Program-made: the position numbers and the translations under genes | The notes under the pieces: model-generated | What the model was told of the DNA's origin: nothing | The model's input: the letters and a program-made list of their open reading frames with translations, nothing else | Databases searched by the model: none | Shown: one piece after another, positions 54,833 to 64,000 of the stretch | Numbering within the stretch: the first letter of the stretch is position 1 | Layout of the letters: each line of letters begins with the position of its first letter | Origin: Bursaphelenchus xylophilus | Lineage: Eukaryota; Nematoda; Chromadorea; Rhabditida; Aphelenchoididae | Assembly: GCA_904066235.2 (NCBI GenBank) | Contig: CAJFCV020000006.1 | Span: forward strand, 6,882,001 to 6,946,000 | DNA: 64,000 bases | Direction of reading: 5' to 3'

Positions 54833-57800
54833 TCAATAATTAAAGAATCGACGGATTCTGGCTTCGGCCTTGAGGGATGTCGCCGAAACCACCGACTCCC
54901 GAGAATCCGAAGAGAAGTTTGAATCTAAAGAATTCTTGCGATTCAATCTAGCGGCTTCTTCTGGACTTGCAATCGGAGCTGGATGACGGCCAAATTGCTG
55001 AAGAAATTTATGCTGGAACTGAATCTGTTGCTCCGCATCAACATTATCGTAAAATGAGGTGGCCAAATCGAGAGGAGACTTCAGTTTGGGCTTGGACTGG
55101 GCTGGTCTGGTCATTCCAACTGGTTTTGGCATCGGAGGAAGATGGGTGGGTCGACGGACCGGAGAGGAATTCGTCGATGGACTGTTGATTGCATTGATGG
55201 ACAAAGGGGAACTTCTTTGCTCGTGACCCGAGCCAATGGGGTCCTTTGAGTTTGGCAAACTCCTTGTCGGTGAATTTAACGAGTTATACCTTCCAGTTGG
55301 GCTGACGGACAGACTAGAAGGTGACGTTGTTGTCCGATTCACTGGATCGTTACTGGAATCTATCGACTGGTAAGAATGGGAATTCAAAGTGTTGATGTTG
55401 GATGAGTTTGTTGAATTTTTAAGTAAGTTCTGCGACGTTGATGGCCCTTCAGAATGAGGATAAACCAACATATTCTGATTAGTTCCAAGATAGCGGGTCT
55501 GCCGCGTATTGGATAAGAAGGCTGAATCTTGTGTTTCCAGTCGATTCAATGAACCAGGCATTTGTCGAGATAGTGGTTGCTGATGAACTTCTCTTGTGGG
55601 TGATGACGGAGAAGATCTTGAGGCACTAAAGGCACGATTGGCAGGAGAAAAGGCCCTTGATGCAAATATTTTGGATGAAGGTGGTGTAACTGATGAGTTT
55701 GTTGATGGAGACCTCGGCAAAGATGGGGCGGAAGGCTTTGTAAGTGTCGACTTGAGTGAAGACATTTGGGGAGATCTTAGAGGAGAAGATGAACTCCTGA
55801 GTGGGGGTTGGGGGAGTTGTTGGGCGCAGGAAAGGGCATCATTTTCTGAATTCGAATTCTGAACACCGACTTTCGAAAATCCCAACGGAGATCGAGAAGT
55901 TTGAGGAGACATCGGGGACCTTCTGAAAAATAAGGCGGATTTCTACGCATTTTATTGATTTTTTATGTTCAAAAAGAAAAATGGATATTCTGGCTTCGGG
56001 GAAATTGGACAGAGTGAAATTGGACAGAAACAAATTGGACGAAGTGTAGAAATTGGACGGATTTCTTTCACTGCAATCGTACGAAATGTCACTATTTTTA
56101 TTTATTTCTTTTCTGTCCAATTTCACTCTGTCCATTTTCCACGGCGTCGCGACACTTGCGGGCAACCAGTTTGCGGGCAACCACTTTGCGGGCAAAAAAA
56201 GGGGGGTCACATTTGCGGGCAGCCTGGGACATTTGCGGGCAACCGACACTTGCGGGCAGCCGACATTTGCGGGCAACAGGAAAAAACAATATCCCAGGCT
56301 GCCCGCAATGCCGGTGCTGGCCGCAAATGTCGGCTGCCCGCAAAGTGGCTGCCCGCAAAAAATTTGCCCGCAAAGTGGTTGGCCCTATCTCTATCCTTAG
56401 GCGAGTTATGAAAATTTTCGAAAAATTGATGGGCAGAACTTTCTGATCACCTAAAATAACTAAAGTTTTCCCGGTCACTTTGAGCAAGCGGCATGGTTCA
56501 GTTATTTTAAAACACTATTACGGACCACAAGGACGTTATACTTTTTACCATCTACACAAGACTTTACTACCATGCGATGTGGAGTATGCCAGTAATGCCT
56601 TTAAAAAATCACTTGGGAATAGTCTCTAAACAATTGGGCGCTACGACATTTCGGGTCAGGGACAACTCGGGTCAACGACACTTCGGGTCAACGATGCCGT
56701 TTAATATTTTCGCTTTGGAACTTGGGAAAAAGAATTTTTTGGAGAATTGAGGTTTATTTTTTAAATTTTTTAGGGAAATAGTGTATAAGCGACGAGCAAA
56801 TAAGAAAATCGTATCCATTGTCTATGTTTTTAACTGGAAGCACGGGATTTAAACGCAGACAGTGCCAGAGAGTGGAGTAAGAAGATAGTCGTAATGATTG
56901 TATGCACATAACGATTTTTTTATTTGCTCGTCGCTTATAAACACCATTTTCCCAAAAAATTTTAAAATAACCTCAGTTACCCCTAAAATAACTATTTATC
57001 TAAAAAATTAAAGAAATAACATTCGTACCTTATAAAAAATAAAATTGTAACATTCAGAACAAAAAAATCCTTTTCCCACGTCCGGAAGCGAAAACATTTC
57101 AAAAATTTGTTCAAACTCTCCAAAAAATTCTTTTTTCCAAGTCCCGAAGCGAAAATATTAAACGGCATCGTTGACCCGAAGTGTCGTTGACCCGAGGTGT
57201 CGTTGACCCGAGTTGTCGTTGACCCGAATTGTCGCGACCCGAGTTGTCCCTGACCCGAAATGTCGGGACGCGAACAATTGATCATAACCGCGGCCGTCTT
57301 TATAAAATGAGGCTAAAAATTGCAGTACTCCCTGCAGTACTATACTTATGAAAATTCCATACAGTACGCTTTGCTGCATACTGACGAACATAGGATAAAA
57401 TTCTCCGGATATTTTTGCTTTTTGTGCGTGCACTAACGCAAAAATCCGAAAAAACGGAACTATTCCGATTTTCTATAGCTTCCAAAAAATCCTCAAATTT
57501 TGGTTTTCCTGTAGTTTCACCTCGAGAAGCTTTTAAAGGCGAGATCATGATGAATACCGTTAATATTAATCGTAACTAGTTTTTTTTCATCGGTCATTTT
57601 GACAAGAAGGAGCAATTTAGTTCCTAAAGTTTTTTATAATAGCAAAAATCTGCAAAAAACTTCCAAAAAAGTTCAATTTGACAAACGAAATGACAGAACA
57701 ATTTGACATGACGGAAATGACGGCAGTTTGACAACGTGACTGAGTTGGCAACTTAACAACCCTAGTACCTAGCCAGTAGGTGCCCTTGCTTTTATATTAT

Positions 57801-59047
57801 GAATTTATATGAATAACTTACTGTGAAATTGTTGGATTCGAAAAAGCCAAGGAGACTGGAAGCGAGTCCAAGTTCAATATCTGGTTGGCTGGAGGCTTTG
57901 CTTGAATTTCTCGATCTTCAAAACACTTCCTTTCCTCATTCACAAGTCGTCCTCCAGACGAATTGTTTGCCGGATCCAAATCAACTTGGTCTTCCTCGAC
58001 TTTCAATGGAATCGGAATAAATGTGGATGGATCAGGTAAAGGCGGGGGACTGGGCGCTGCTAATTCATCGGCAACTTCTTGTTTCGGATAATCCTCAACA
58101 GTTGGTAGTCGAAGTGGAGGAGAGGGATCTTTGGAGGTCTCTCTGCTCGGCACATACATCGATTGGAGCATCATCCACTCCTCGTCACTCATCCAGTCCG
58201 GTCTTTCTCTTGTTTCATCGTAGACTAGATCCAGATTTAGCGATGGAGAACTTCGGAGCCCTTCTCTGATTGGTTGCAGGAGGTTTCTCATTGGGTTGAG
58301 GCTCTCGTTGTTTTTCTCCGTTTGCATTTTCCCGCCGTTGTTGAGAAGGGTTTCGTTGATGAATTCGAAATGAGGGTTGATGGAGTCCATTCCCTCATCG
58401 TCGTACTTTCTTTCGATTTCATTTATTTCCACCTGAATCATTGTTTTATTCTGATAATGCTTACTTTGTCATTGAATGTCACACTTTTCGGAACATTGGA
58501 GCCTCGACTGCTGTCACTTTGAGAAGAATCTCTTCGTTCGAGGATTGAGGAGATTGGAACAGCACTCTCTGATGTTGTTCTAGATACCCGTGATAGGTTG
58601 TAAGAGATGGCAGATGGAGGGGGAAGTCTACTTTCCCGCTGTGGGGTTGTGATCTGGCGTCGGTTACCCTGTAATTTTAACTTAAGATAGTTTGAATTAT
58701 TAAAGCGCATCTCCGCTTCTGCTGCGCTCGAATGGTTGTTACCTGCAAAAATCCATTGGGTTGTTGGGATCTCAAGTAAGTCTCCACGCCATTGAAGGAT
58801 CTGTCTTTTAATTGTTGATCTGATTGTGGAAGCCTGGGTTGAATGCGATTAGCAAGCGCAGTTTTGAGCAAATTTGAGGAAGCGCGGGTCTCGGATTTAA
58901 TTCCTCGCCCACTCAGAGGGATATCTGAAATAATTCACGCGTTTTTCAGTTAGTTAGTTCTCGTTACTTACAATAAACAAACACTCACTTACTCGAGGAG
59001 GAATCATCGAAACCAGAAGCGGATTGTTGATAAGAGGAGTCCCTCAT
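54833..59047 (-). CDS. Ser/Pro-rich disordered protein with RVxF-like motif, unknown
   Basis: Predicted 713-aa, largely disordered protein; exons 59047-58993, 58924-58743, 58668-58465, 58432-57822, 55922-54833. It has many SP/SPxR motifs, a possible PP1-docking motif KSVTF near residue 143 (VPKSVTFNDKVEINEIERKY), an acidic conserved-looking stretch ERPDWMSDEEWMMLQSMYV, a Pro block (APSPPPLPDPSTF) and a C-terminal part LATSFYDNVDAEQQIQFQHK ... PEEAARLNRKNSLDSNFSSD. This looks like a cytoskeletal or signalling scaffold and phosphoprotein, but I do not recognise the family. The fourth intron (55923-57821, 1.9 kb) is filled with repeats; the CA|A phase match across it supports the join. Start follows CATTTCAG|T-ATG. 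Confidence 0.65.
55985..56160. repeat. GGACAGAGTG-type repeat block
   Basis: Copies of AAATTGGACAGAGTGAAATT and variants in direct orientation at 55998-56060, then the reverse form (CTGTCCAATTTCACTCTGTC) at 56113-56140. It also shares GCAATCGTACGAAATGTCAC with 29545. It is therefore related to the ends of the 29.4-30.7 kb element. Confidence 0.65.
56150..56385. repeat. TGCGGGCAACC minisatellite in inverted halves
   Basis: About eight units of TTGCGGGCAACC/AGCC run forward at 56155-56275; after a short AT-rich spacer about six units of the reverse form (GGCTGCCCGCAAAG) run to 56385. The two halves are mirror-oriented, so a single strand could fold into a long hairpin. Confidence 0.75.
56640..57285. 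mobile_element. ~645-bp fold-back element with tandem-repeat tips
   Basis: The left tip GACATTTCGGGTCAGGGACA and two more GGGTCAACGACA units lead into GCCGTTTAATATTTTCGC. The right half is the reverse (GCGAAAATATTAAACGGCAT, then five units like CGTTGACCCGAAGTGT). An internal palindrome (AGCGACGAGCAAATAAGAAA against its reverse near 56925) lies around a short core. It is the most complete copy of the family at 40.1 and 48.5 kb and sits in the long intron of the scaffold gene. Confidence 0.75.
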
Positions 59048-60631
59048 ACTGAAATGGAATCGTTTTAAGAGGCGTAAAACAATAGAAACATGTGATAAAC
59101 CACCGACCAGTCCAACTCGTCCTTGGAGAGGGGGATCTGGAGTGAATGTTTGCGTATACAGGCCATGGAAGGACACCGTTGCGGCATCAGATGCCTGAAG
59201 TGATAAGCGACCTCTGCCTCTTCTCTATGCCCTCAGGGGATATAAAAACGGCTCGGCCGATCGGGAAGCGGGTGAAGGGGGGGGCTGTCATTCACTTAGA
59301 TCCGTGATGACATAATCCGTCATAGTTCGAATGAAAATATGTCACGAAGCCGATATTATTCCACTGATAACATTTAATGGCATGCTCGATTATAGGACTA
59401 ATCAGAGGCCCGCTTATCACTTCATTTATCCCGAAAAACAACTGTTAAAAATGGAATGCCCTCAGGGGCTTTGTAGCTTTTGCACTGCAAATTCCCTGTC
59501 CATCCGACTCATTTATACATTTAGACTTTTTTCTCCGGACGGATAAAAGATAAATTTCTACTCAAATTACCTTTCAACAGACCCTGAGGACAAACGAAGA
59601 CGATAAATTACTTTCTAGGTTACTAGTAACGTCAAAAATTTTAAAATAATGACCTGTAAATGTGATTGAGAGTGACAATAAGATTGATACGAATGACGGA
59701 TGACATTGTCAGCCACGTTCTGCAAGAGTTGCGTTGTGGAAAAGGTATTTTAAGATGTCTGACATAGAATTAAAAGAATCTGGAGGTAATATCACCTCGA
59801 CTGACGTCAACGAAACAATGCGATTCTGGATCTCTAGGACCCTGATTGATAATTTACGAAAGAAGAAAAGCCCCGTTTAAACAGTAGATCTCCCTCTCGC
59901 GGACATTGTAAGCTCTCTCTAAACCGCCCCAAGGAGATGACCCACCCTCACACTTCGTTTAGTCTGACCTCTTTTGTTCGCGCACTGAAGAGCTGCTTGT
60001 GGCCATGTTCTGGACCCAATCCGGGTACTTATGCACACAACACGACCGGATTCGACGGGCGCTTGTGGGGGTTTCTGGCCTTGAATGGAGGAAACACAGT
60101 AAAGTAAATAAATTTATGGGTTTATTCGAATACATTATAGAACAATTCGACGATCTCTGGTATTCCGATGAAAAATGTTAGTCGACCGTCCACAAAATCA
60201 AGCAACGTGCGTTTTACCATCACTAGAACCACGCAAATGAAAGCGACATTACAATATTTAGTTATGACTTATATGATGACAACAGCATTATAGAGCCGTT
60301 TAGTCTACTACTAAGCGGGCCAAAGAGTCTTGGCATGTCTGCACAGTGCATCGACGCACAAAAACCTTGTCGCGACTTTTCGATCAGCGACAAGTAAAAT
60401 TCAGAGTGCACTCCGGCCCACACAATGCGAAATGGAGTTCGCTGGGAAGGGAGAAAGCAACTTATGTCGCGCGAATCAAACTGCACTGTACCTTTTACAA
60501 CTATTTTTTTTTTTTTTTTGGAAACGTCTAGCAGTGTACTTTTCTCTCACTTCACGCAGTAGGAAGGCACTCTGGATAGAAAATCTGATTATATTGTACA
60601 TGATATCGGTGATTCATAAAGCAAAGACATG
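59048..60631. other. Intergenic region upstream of the scaffold gene
   Basis: About 1.6 kb with no supported gene. It must contain the promoter of the scaffold/sphingomyelinase pair. A T-tract lies at 60505-60521. Frames at 59331-59546 and 60330-60653 show no family features. Confidence 0.45.
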
Positions 60632-60797
60632 TATTAGTCTGTCGGGAAAATAACGGCGGGTCGTCGCAGCAAAATGTCTCACCTCGTCGGAAAAAGGTGC
60701 AGACGCGCACCAAACTCTAGCTTCGGCAGCCGTCGCAAAGTGATGATGAGCGATTTCGTGGCGCGACGACCCGCCGTATTTTCCCGACAGACTGATA
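60632..60797. mobile_element. 166-bp MITE (GTCGTCGC family), second copy
   Basis: Left terminus TTAGTCTGTCGGGAAAATAA then CGGCGGGTCGTCGC, right terminus GCGACGACCCGCCG then TATTTTCCCGACAGACTGA, flanked by TA on both sides. Length and termini match the copy in the ABCF1 intron, while the middle parts differ, so the family is conserved mainly at its ends. Confidence 0.8.
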
Positions 60798-60828
60798 CAT
60801 CTTTTATACATTTGTTCTTTTAGGAAAC

Positions 60829-61550
60829 AGGCCCTTTCGGGTTCAAGGCAAATACTGGGGTCCCCCGGTCCTGGAGCATAAACAATTATATAAGGATGGT
60901 GACATACAAATCAAATCGGGTTTCGTGGCCAGAAACCGTCATTTCTTGTCTGTTAGGCTTCTAGACAAGAAATGCGCAATTCTTGTCTGAGCAGAGAAAA
61001 AAAGAAAAAAATCTCCACGGGGAGAGAGCAGAAATTTGCGCAATGTTACGCAATTTCAGACAAGAATTACGCATTTCTTGTCTAGAGCCCTAACAGACAA
61101 GAAATCGCGGTTTCTGGCCACGAAAACCGATTTGATTTGTATGTCACCATCCTTATATTAACTACTGATTAATTTTATGACGTAATCTCGTAAAATTTTT
61201 GAAAAAAATAGTTATGGTTGAAAAATGTAGATTCTGAGGTAGTTCGGCACATTTAATCCGAAAATCACAATCATTTTTTCTTACATTTTTTATTCTGATT
61301 ATTGAATATTCAAAATATTTTTTAGAGCTTTGGAAACAGACTGACTCGTGGGGTTTCGAAAATCACATTCATTTTTTGGGTTTTTTTTCAAAATTAAAGA
61401 GACAGGAATTTTTAAAACGAATTTGTTTTATCATTTTTTCAAAAATTTTACAAGATTACGTCATAAAATTAATCAGTAGTTTAAAAAAAAATAATTATTT
61501 ATGCCCGGGACCCAAAAACACCAGTATTTGCCTTGACACCGAAAGGGCCC
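60829..61550. mobile_element. Inverted-repeat element carrying a nested palindromic MITE
   Basis: Outer arms: 60829-60890 continuing at 61156-61215, and 61430-61550 in reverse (GGCCCTTTCGG ... CAAGGCAAATACTGG; GATTAATTTTATGACGTAAT). The left arm is interrupted at 60891-61155 by a 265-bp palindrome with termini TAAGGATGGTGACATACAAA and internal AGACAAGAA repeats. Both arms of this inner palindrome read out to a TA. Removing it restores arm symmetry, which shows that it is a later insertion. Confidence 0.75.
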
Positions 61551-61773
61551 ACCCCGAAAGGGCAGTAACCCGTTTTTCTAGTATATGAGAGGAGTGCTTG
61601 TTTCTTTAAACATCGCAACTTTTTTCATTTGGACAGTGAGGTGTTTTTATCTTGTTTTTGCACCGTGCTGACTTTTCGTTGCGCGCCGCCACGTCGCAAT
61701 GCCGCCGCATAAGCCTGCACATTGCGAAAAATGTCAAGACCCTTGGCCCGCCTAATAAAAGCGTTTAGGGAAC

Positions 61774-62411
61774 TCACGTCTTCGGGGCTGGACGATGGAG
61801 GAAAGAGCTGAGCAGATCGATTGGCAGTGGAAATATGATTGTCGAGTTTTTCTCCGCACTAAAATACAGTAATCCTCAAGATCAATATACCTGATTGAGT
61901 TCAAGGTCTGGAGGTATCTGAGTTGTAACGCAGAAGGGGACTCCGCTATCACTTCAGCGGCTTCTTTCAACGCTTTAGATGCCTTCTGTTCTCCTTCGGC
62001 TACTATTACCTGTAAATTTTAAAGTCAGTAAAAGGATTTAATGCGTAATATCAATGAGAATAAGGGGCTTGCCTTTGCTCTGGCTTCTCTGGCCGCTTCG
62101 GCTTCAGCTGCCATTGCCCGTTGTAACTGGACTGGCAGTCTGATATCCTTAACCTCCACTCTTTCCACCTTCACTCCCCAAGGTTCAGTGGCATCATCGA
62201 GAGTTGCCTGGATCTGAAGAGAGATCGCTTCCCGATCCGATAACATCTCTGCTAACGTCTTCGTACCCAGTATATTTCTTAGCGTGGTTTGAGCCAGTAG
62301 TTTCGTGGATCGGCTAGCGTCCTCGACATTTGTCACGGATATAGTGGCATTTGAGATACGGAAGTATACAACGGCGTCTACTGCTACTGTCACTGAGTCT
62401 TTTGATAAAAT
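61774..62411 (-). CDS. Stomatin/band 7 protein, 3' part (5' exons outside window)
   Basis: C-terminal part of a stomatin-family protein (MEC-2/UNC-1/STO type), membrane-associated scaffolds that modulate ion channels. Exons 62411-62073, 62009-61891, 61858-61774. The visible sequence starts at ILSKDSVTVAVDAVVYF in the band 7 domain and continues ATLDDATEPWGVKVERVEV, the coiled region MAAEAEAAREARAK, VIVAEGEQKASKALKEAAEV and the classic end STIIFPLPIDLLSSF. Intron 62010-62072 has a GC donor (AAG|GCAAGC). The end at 61774 (RPAPKT) overlaps a GTGAGT donor, so a longer C-terminal isoform is possible. The membrane hairpin and N-terminus must lie right of the window, beyond an intron of at least 1.6 kb. 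Confidence 0.9.
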
Positions 62412-62463
62412 CTAAACAGTCAGGGAGAATATCATTGCAGTTGGAAATGTGGCTTTTAAGAGC

Positions 62464-63620
62464 GGAGTTGGACGATTGGGGAAAAAGACGATTGGGGAAA
62501 AGTACGATTGGGGAAACCGAAAAGTATTATTTTTCTTCGATGCAAATGTCGAAATTAGGATAATCGAGGGTGCTCATTTCGAAAATGACATTCTTTTTTT
62601 TGATTCTTACTTTTTTTCTTAAGTAGTACTGTAAAGTGAAGTAGTAATTTTTGATTTTTTTTCATAAATACTCGATATAAGGGTTTTCGAGGGTGCTGAT
62701 TTCGAATATCGGGTTTATTTTTCCTCTAGTACTACATAGTACTGTTCTGATACTATATAGTACGAAGTGAAAATATGGCTTTTGACGTTAATGGTGTTGT
62801 TTTGATGCTTAGTACTCTTCAAAAACACGTTTTAAAGACTTGGTGCTATATAGTACTGTTCTGATACTATATAGTACGAAGTGAAAATATGGCTTTTGAC
62901 GTTAATGGTGTTGTTTTGATGCTTAGTACTCTTCAAAAACACGTTTTAAAAACTTGGTGCTATATAGTACTGTCTGATACTATGTAGTACGAAGTAAAAA
63001 TAGGCGTACTAAGCACCAGAACAACACCACGAACGCCTAAAGGCCAACTTTACACCTCGTACTACATAGTATCAGGTAGTACTATATAGCACCAAGTCTT
63101 TAAAACGTGTTTTTGAAGAGTACTAAGCATCAAAACGACACCATTAACGTCAAAAGCCATATTTTGACCTCGTACTATATAGTATCAGAATAGTACTATA
63201 TAGTACTAGAGGAAAAATGAACATGATTTTCGAAACCAGCACCTTCGAAATCCCCTAAATCCAGTATTTTTCGAAAATTTTTAAAAAATTAGTACTTAAC
63301 AGTACTACTTAAGGAACACTAGTAATGTTCAGAAAAAATAAACCCGATATTCGAAATCAGCACCCTCGAAAACCCTTAAATCGAGTATTTATGAAAAAAA
63401 ATCAAAAATTACTACTTTACAGTACTACTTAAGAAAAAAGTAAGAATCAAAAAAAAAAGAATGTCATTTTCGAAATGAGCACCCTCGATTATCCTAATTT
63501 CGACATTTGCATCGAAGAAAAATAATACTTTTCGGTTTCCCCAATCGTACTTTTCCCCAATCGTCTTTTTCCCCAATCGTCCCTTTCCCCAATCGTCTTT
63601 TTCCCCAATCGTCCCAGTTC
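62464..63620. mobile_element. 1.16-kb palindromic element in stomatin intron
   Basis: Arms 62464-62727 and 63324-63620 are reverse complements. The tips are tandem GACGATTGGGGAAAA units: three on the left, five on the right. The 600-bp core contains a 114-bp tandem duplication (units starting near 62736 and 62850, with TACTATATAGTACGAAGTGA and GGCTTTTGACGTTAATGGTG) and inverted copies of the same at 63050-63200. No open frame. It is probably a non-autonomous fold-back element. Confidence 0.8.
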
Positions 63621-64000
63621 CTTTTAAAAGACGATTTTTGGCTCGCTGCGTCAGCCCGTAATGGACCCGGGACATAGGAAAAAATCGATTTTGAGTTTTT
63701 TGCATAAAAATGACCATTGACATGTGCTGAAGAAAAGCAAACAACAGTTTTTCTCAATTCTGCCCGGAAGGCATAAATTTGCTTAAATTTGTCTTTTTTG
63801 GAATTTTCGACCTGGTGACGTCATAGAAAGAGCAAATCACCCAAAATTTTGCTTAGATACGTTTTCGACCTTTGGGAATTCATTTCTTTGAAAATTAATT
63901 CTCTCAGATTACTGTAACATAGGCATATTGTAATCCGGTCGATAAAAATCGACCGTAACTCCTTCGTATCAAAAATCCCACAGGATTTTATTTCAGATTC
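63621..64000 (-). other. Remainder of stomatin intron or upstream sequence
   Basis: The last 380 bases contain no recognisable stomatin exon on the minus strand and no other gene. They are most likely intron sequence. Confidence 0.4.

Overview
The window is nuclear DNA from a nematode, most likely a rhabditid-type worm; I do not name the species. The reasons are typical nematode gene content (DAF-3-like Smad, stomatin, K2P and Sra-like 7TM genes), dense gene packing, same-strand gene runs separated by about 130-200 nt with a TTTTAG/TTTCAG acceptor just before the downstream ATG (the layout of trans-spliced operons), and introns that are mostly only 32-45 nt. I rebuilt exon structures by hand from splice sites, reading frame and family similarity. 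In almost every model the exon lengths sum to a multiple of three.

Layout. 0.2-2.8 kb (+): Smad MH2 gene. 9.2-3.0 kb (-): likely four-gene operon idhb (IDH3B), wdr-44, mrps-14 and a minimal ATP6AP2/M8.9 gene. 9.4-11.1 kb (+): two AIG1-family genes 22 nt apart. 11.1-12.4 kb (-): TTBK/CK1-like kinase. 12.6-15.1 kb (+): CNNM transporter. 15.4-21.0 kb (+): SCYL2 pseudokinase, then a probable 58-aa membrane protein. 21.0-24.0 kb (-): amidated neuropeptide precursor, mRPL18, TOPORS-like RING protein. 24.7-32.2 kb (+): V-ATPase subunit H, RPL11, sulfotransferase, STAM. 36.7-32.3 kb (-): ABCF1, a Lys-rich protein and CutA. 39.3 kb (+): unknown 136-aa protein. 43.1-39.9 kb (-): MADF-BESS factor and a Lys-rich protein. 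48.3-45.1 kb (-): secreted Cys protein and 7TM receptor. 51.6-50.1 kb (-): K2P channel. 59.0-52.4 kb (-): Ser/Pro-rich scaffold and acid sphingomyelinase. 61.8-62.4 kb (-): 3' part of a stomatin gene that runs off the right edge.

The remaining sequence is dominated by fold-back (inverted-repeat) elements. At least ten palindromic elements of 0.16-1.3 kb occur between genes and inside introns, and nearly every intron longer than about 300 nt holds one. Several families carry short tandem repeats at their tips, running in opposite orientation at the two ends. Other notable points are four GC-AG introns, a tRNA-like sequence inside a 113-bp inverted repeat, and an element nested inside another element's arm. 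I found no clear rRNA gene, functional tRNA, SL RNA gene or CRISPR array.
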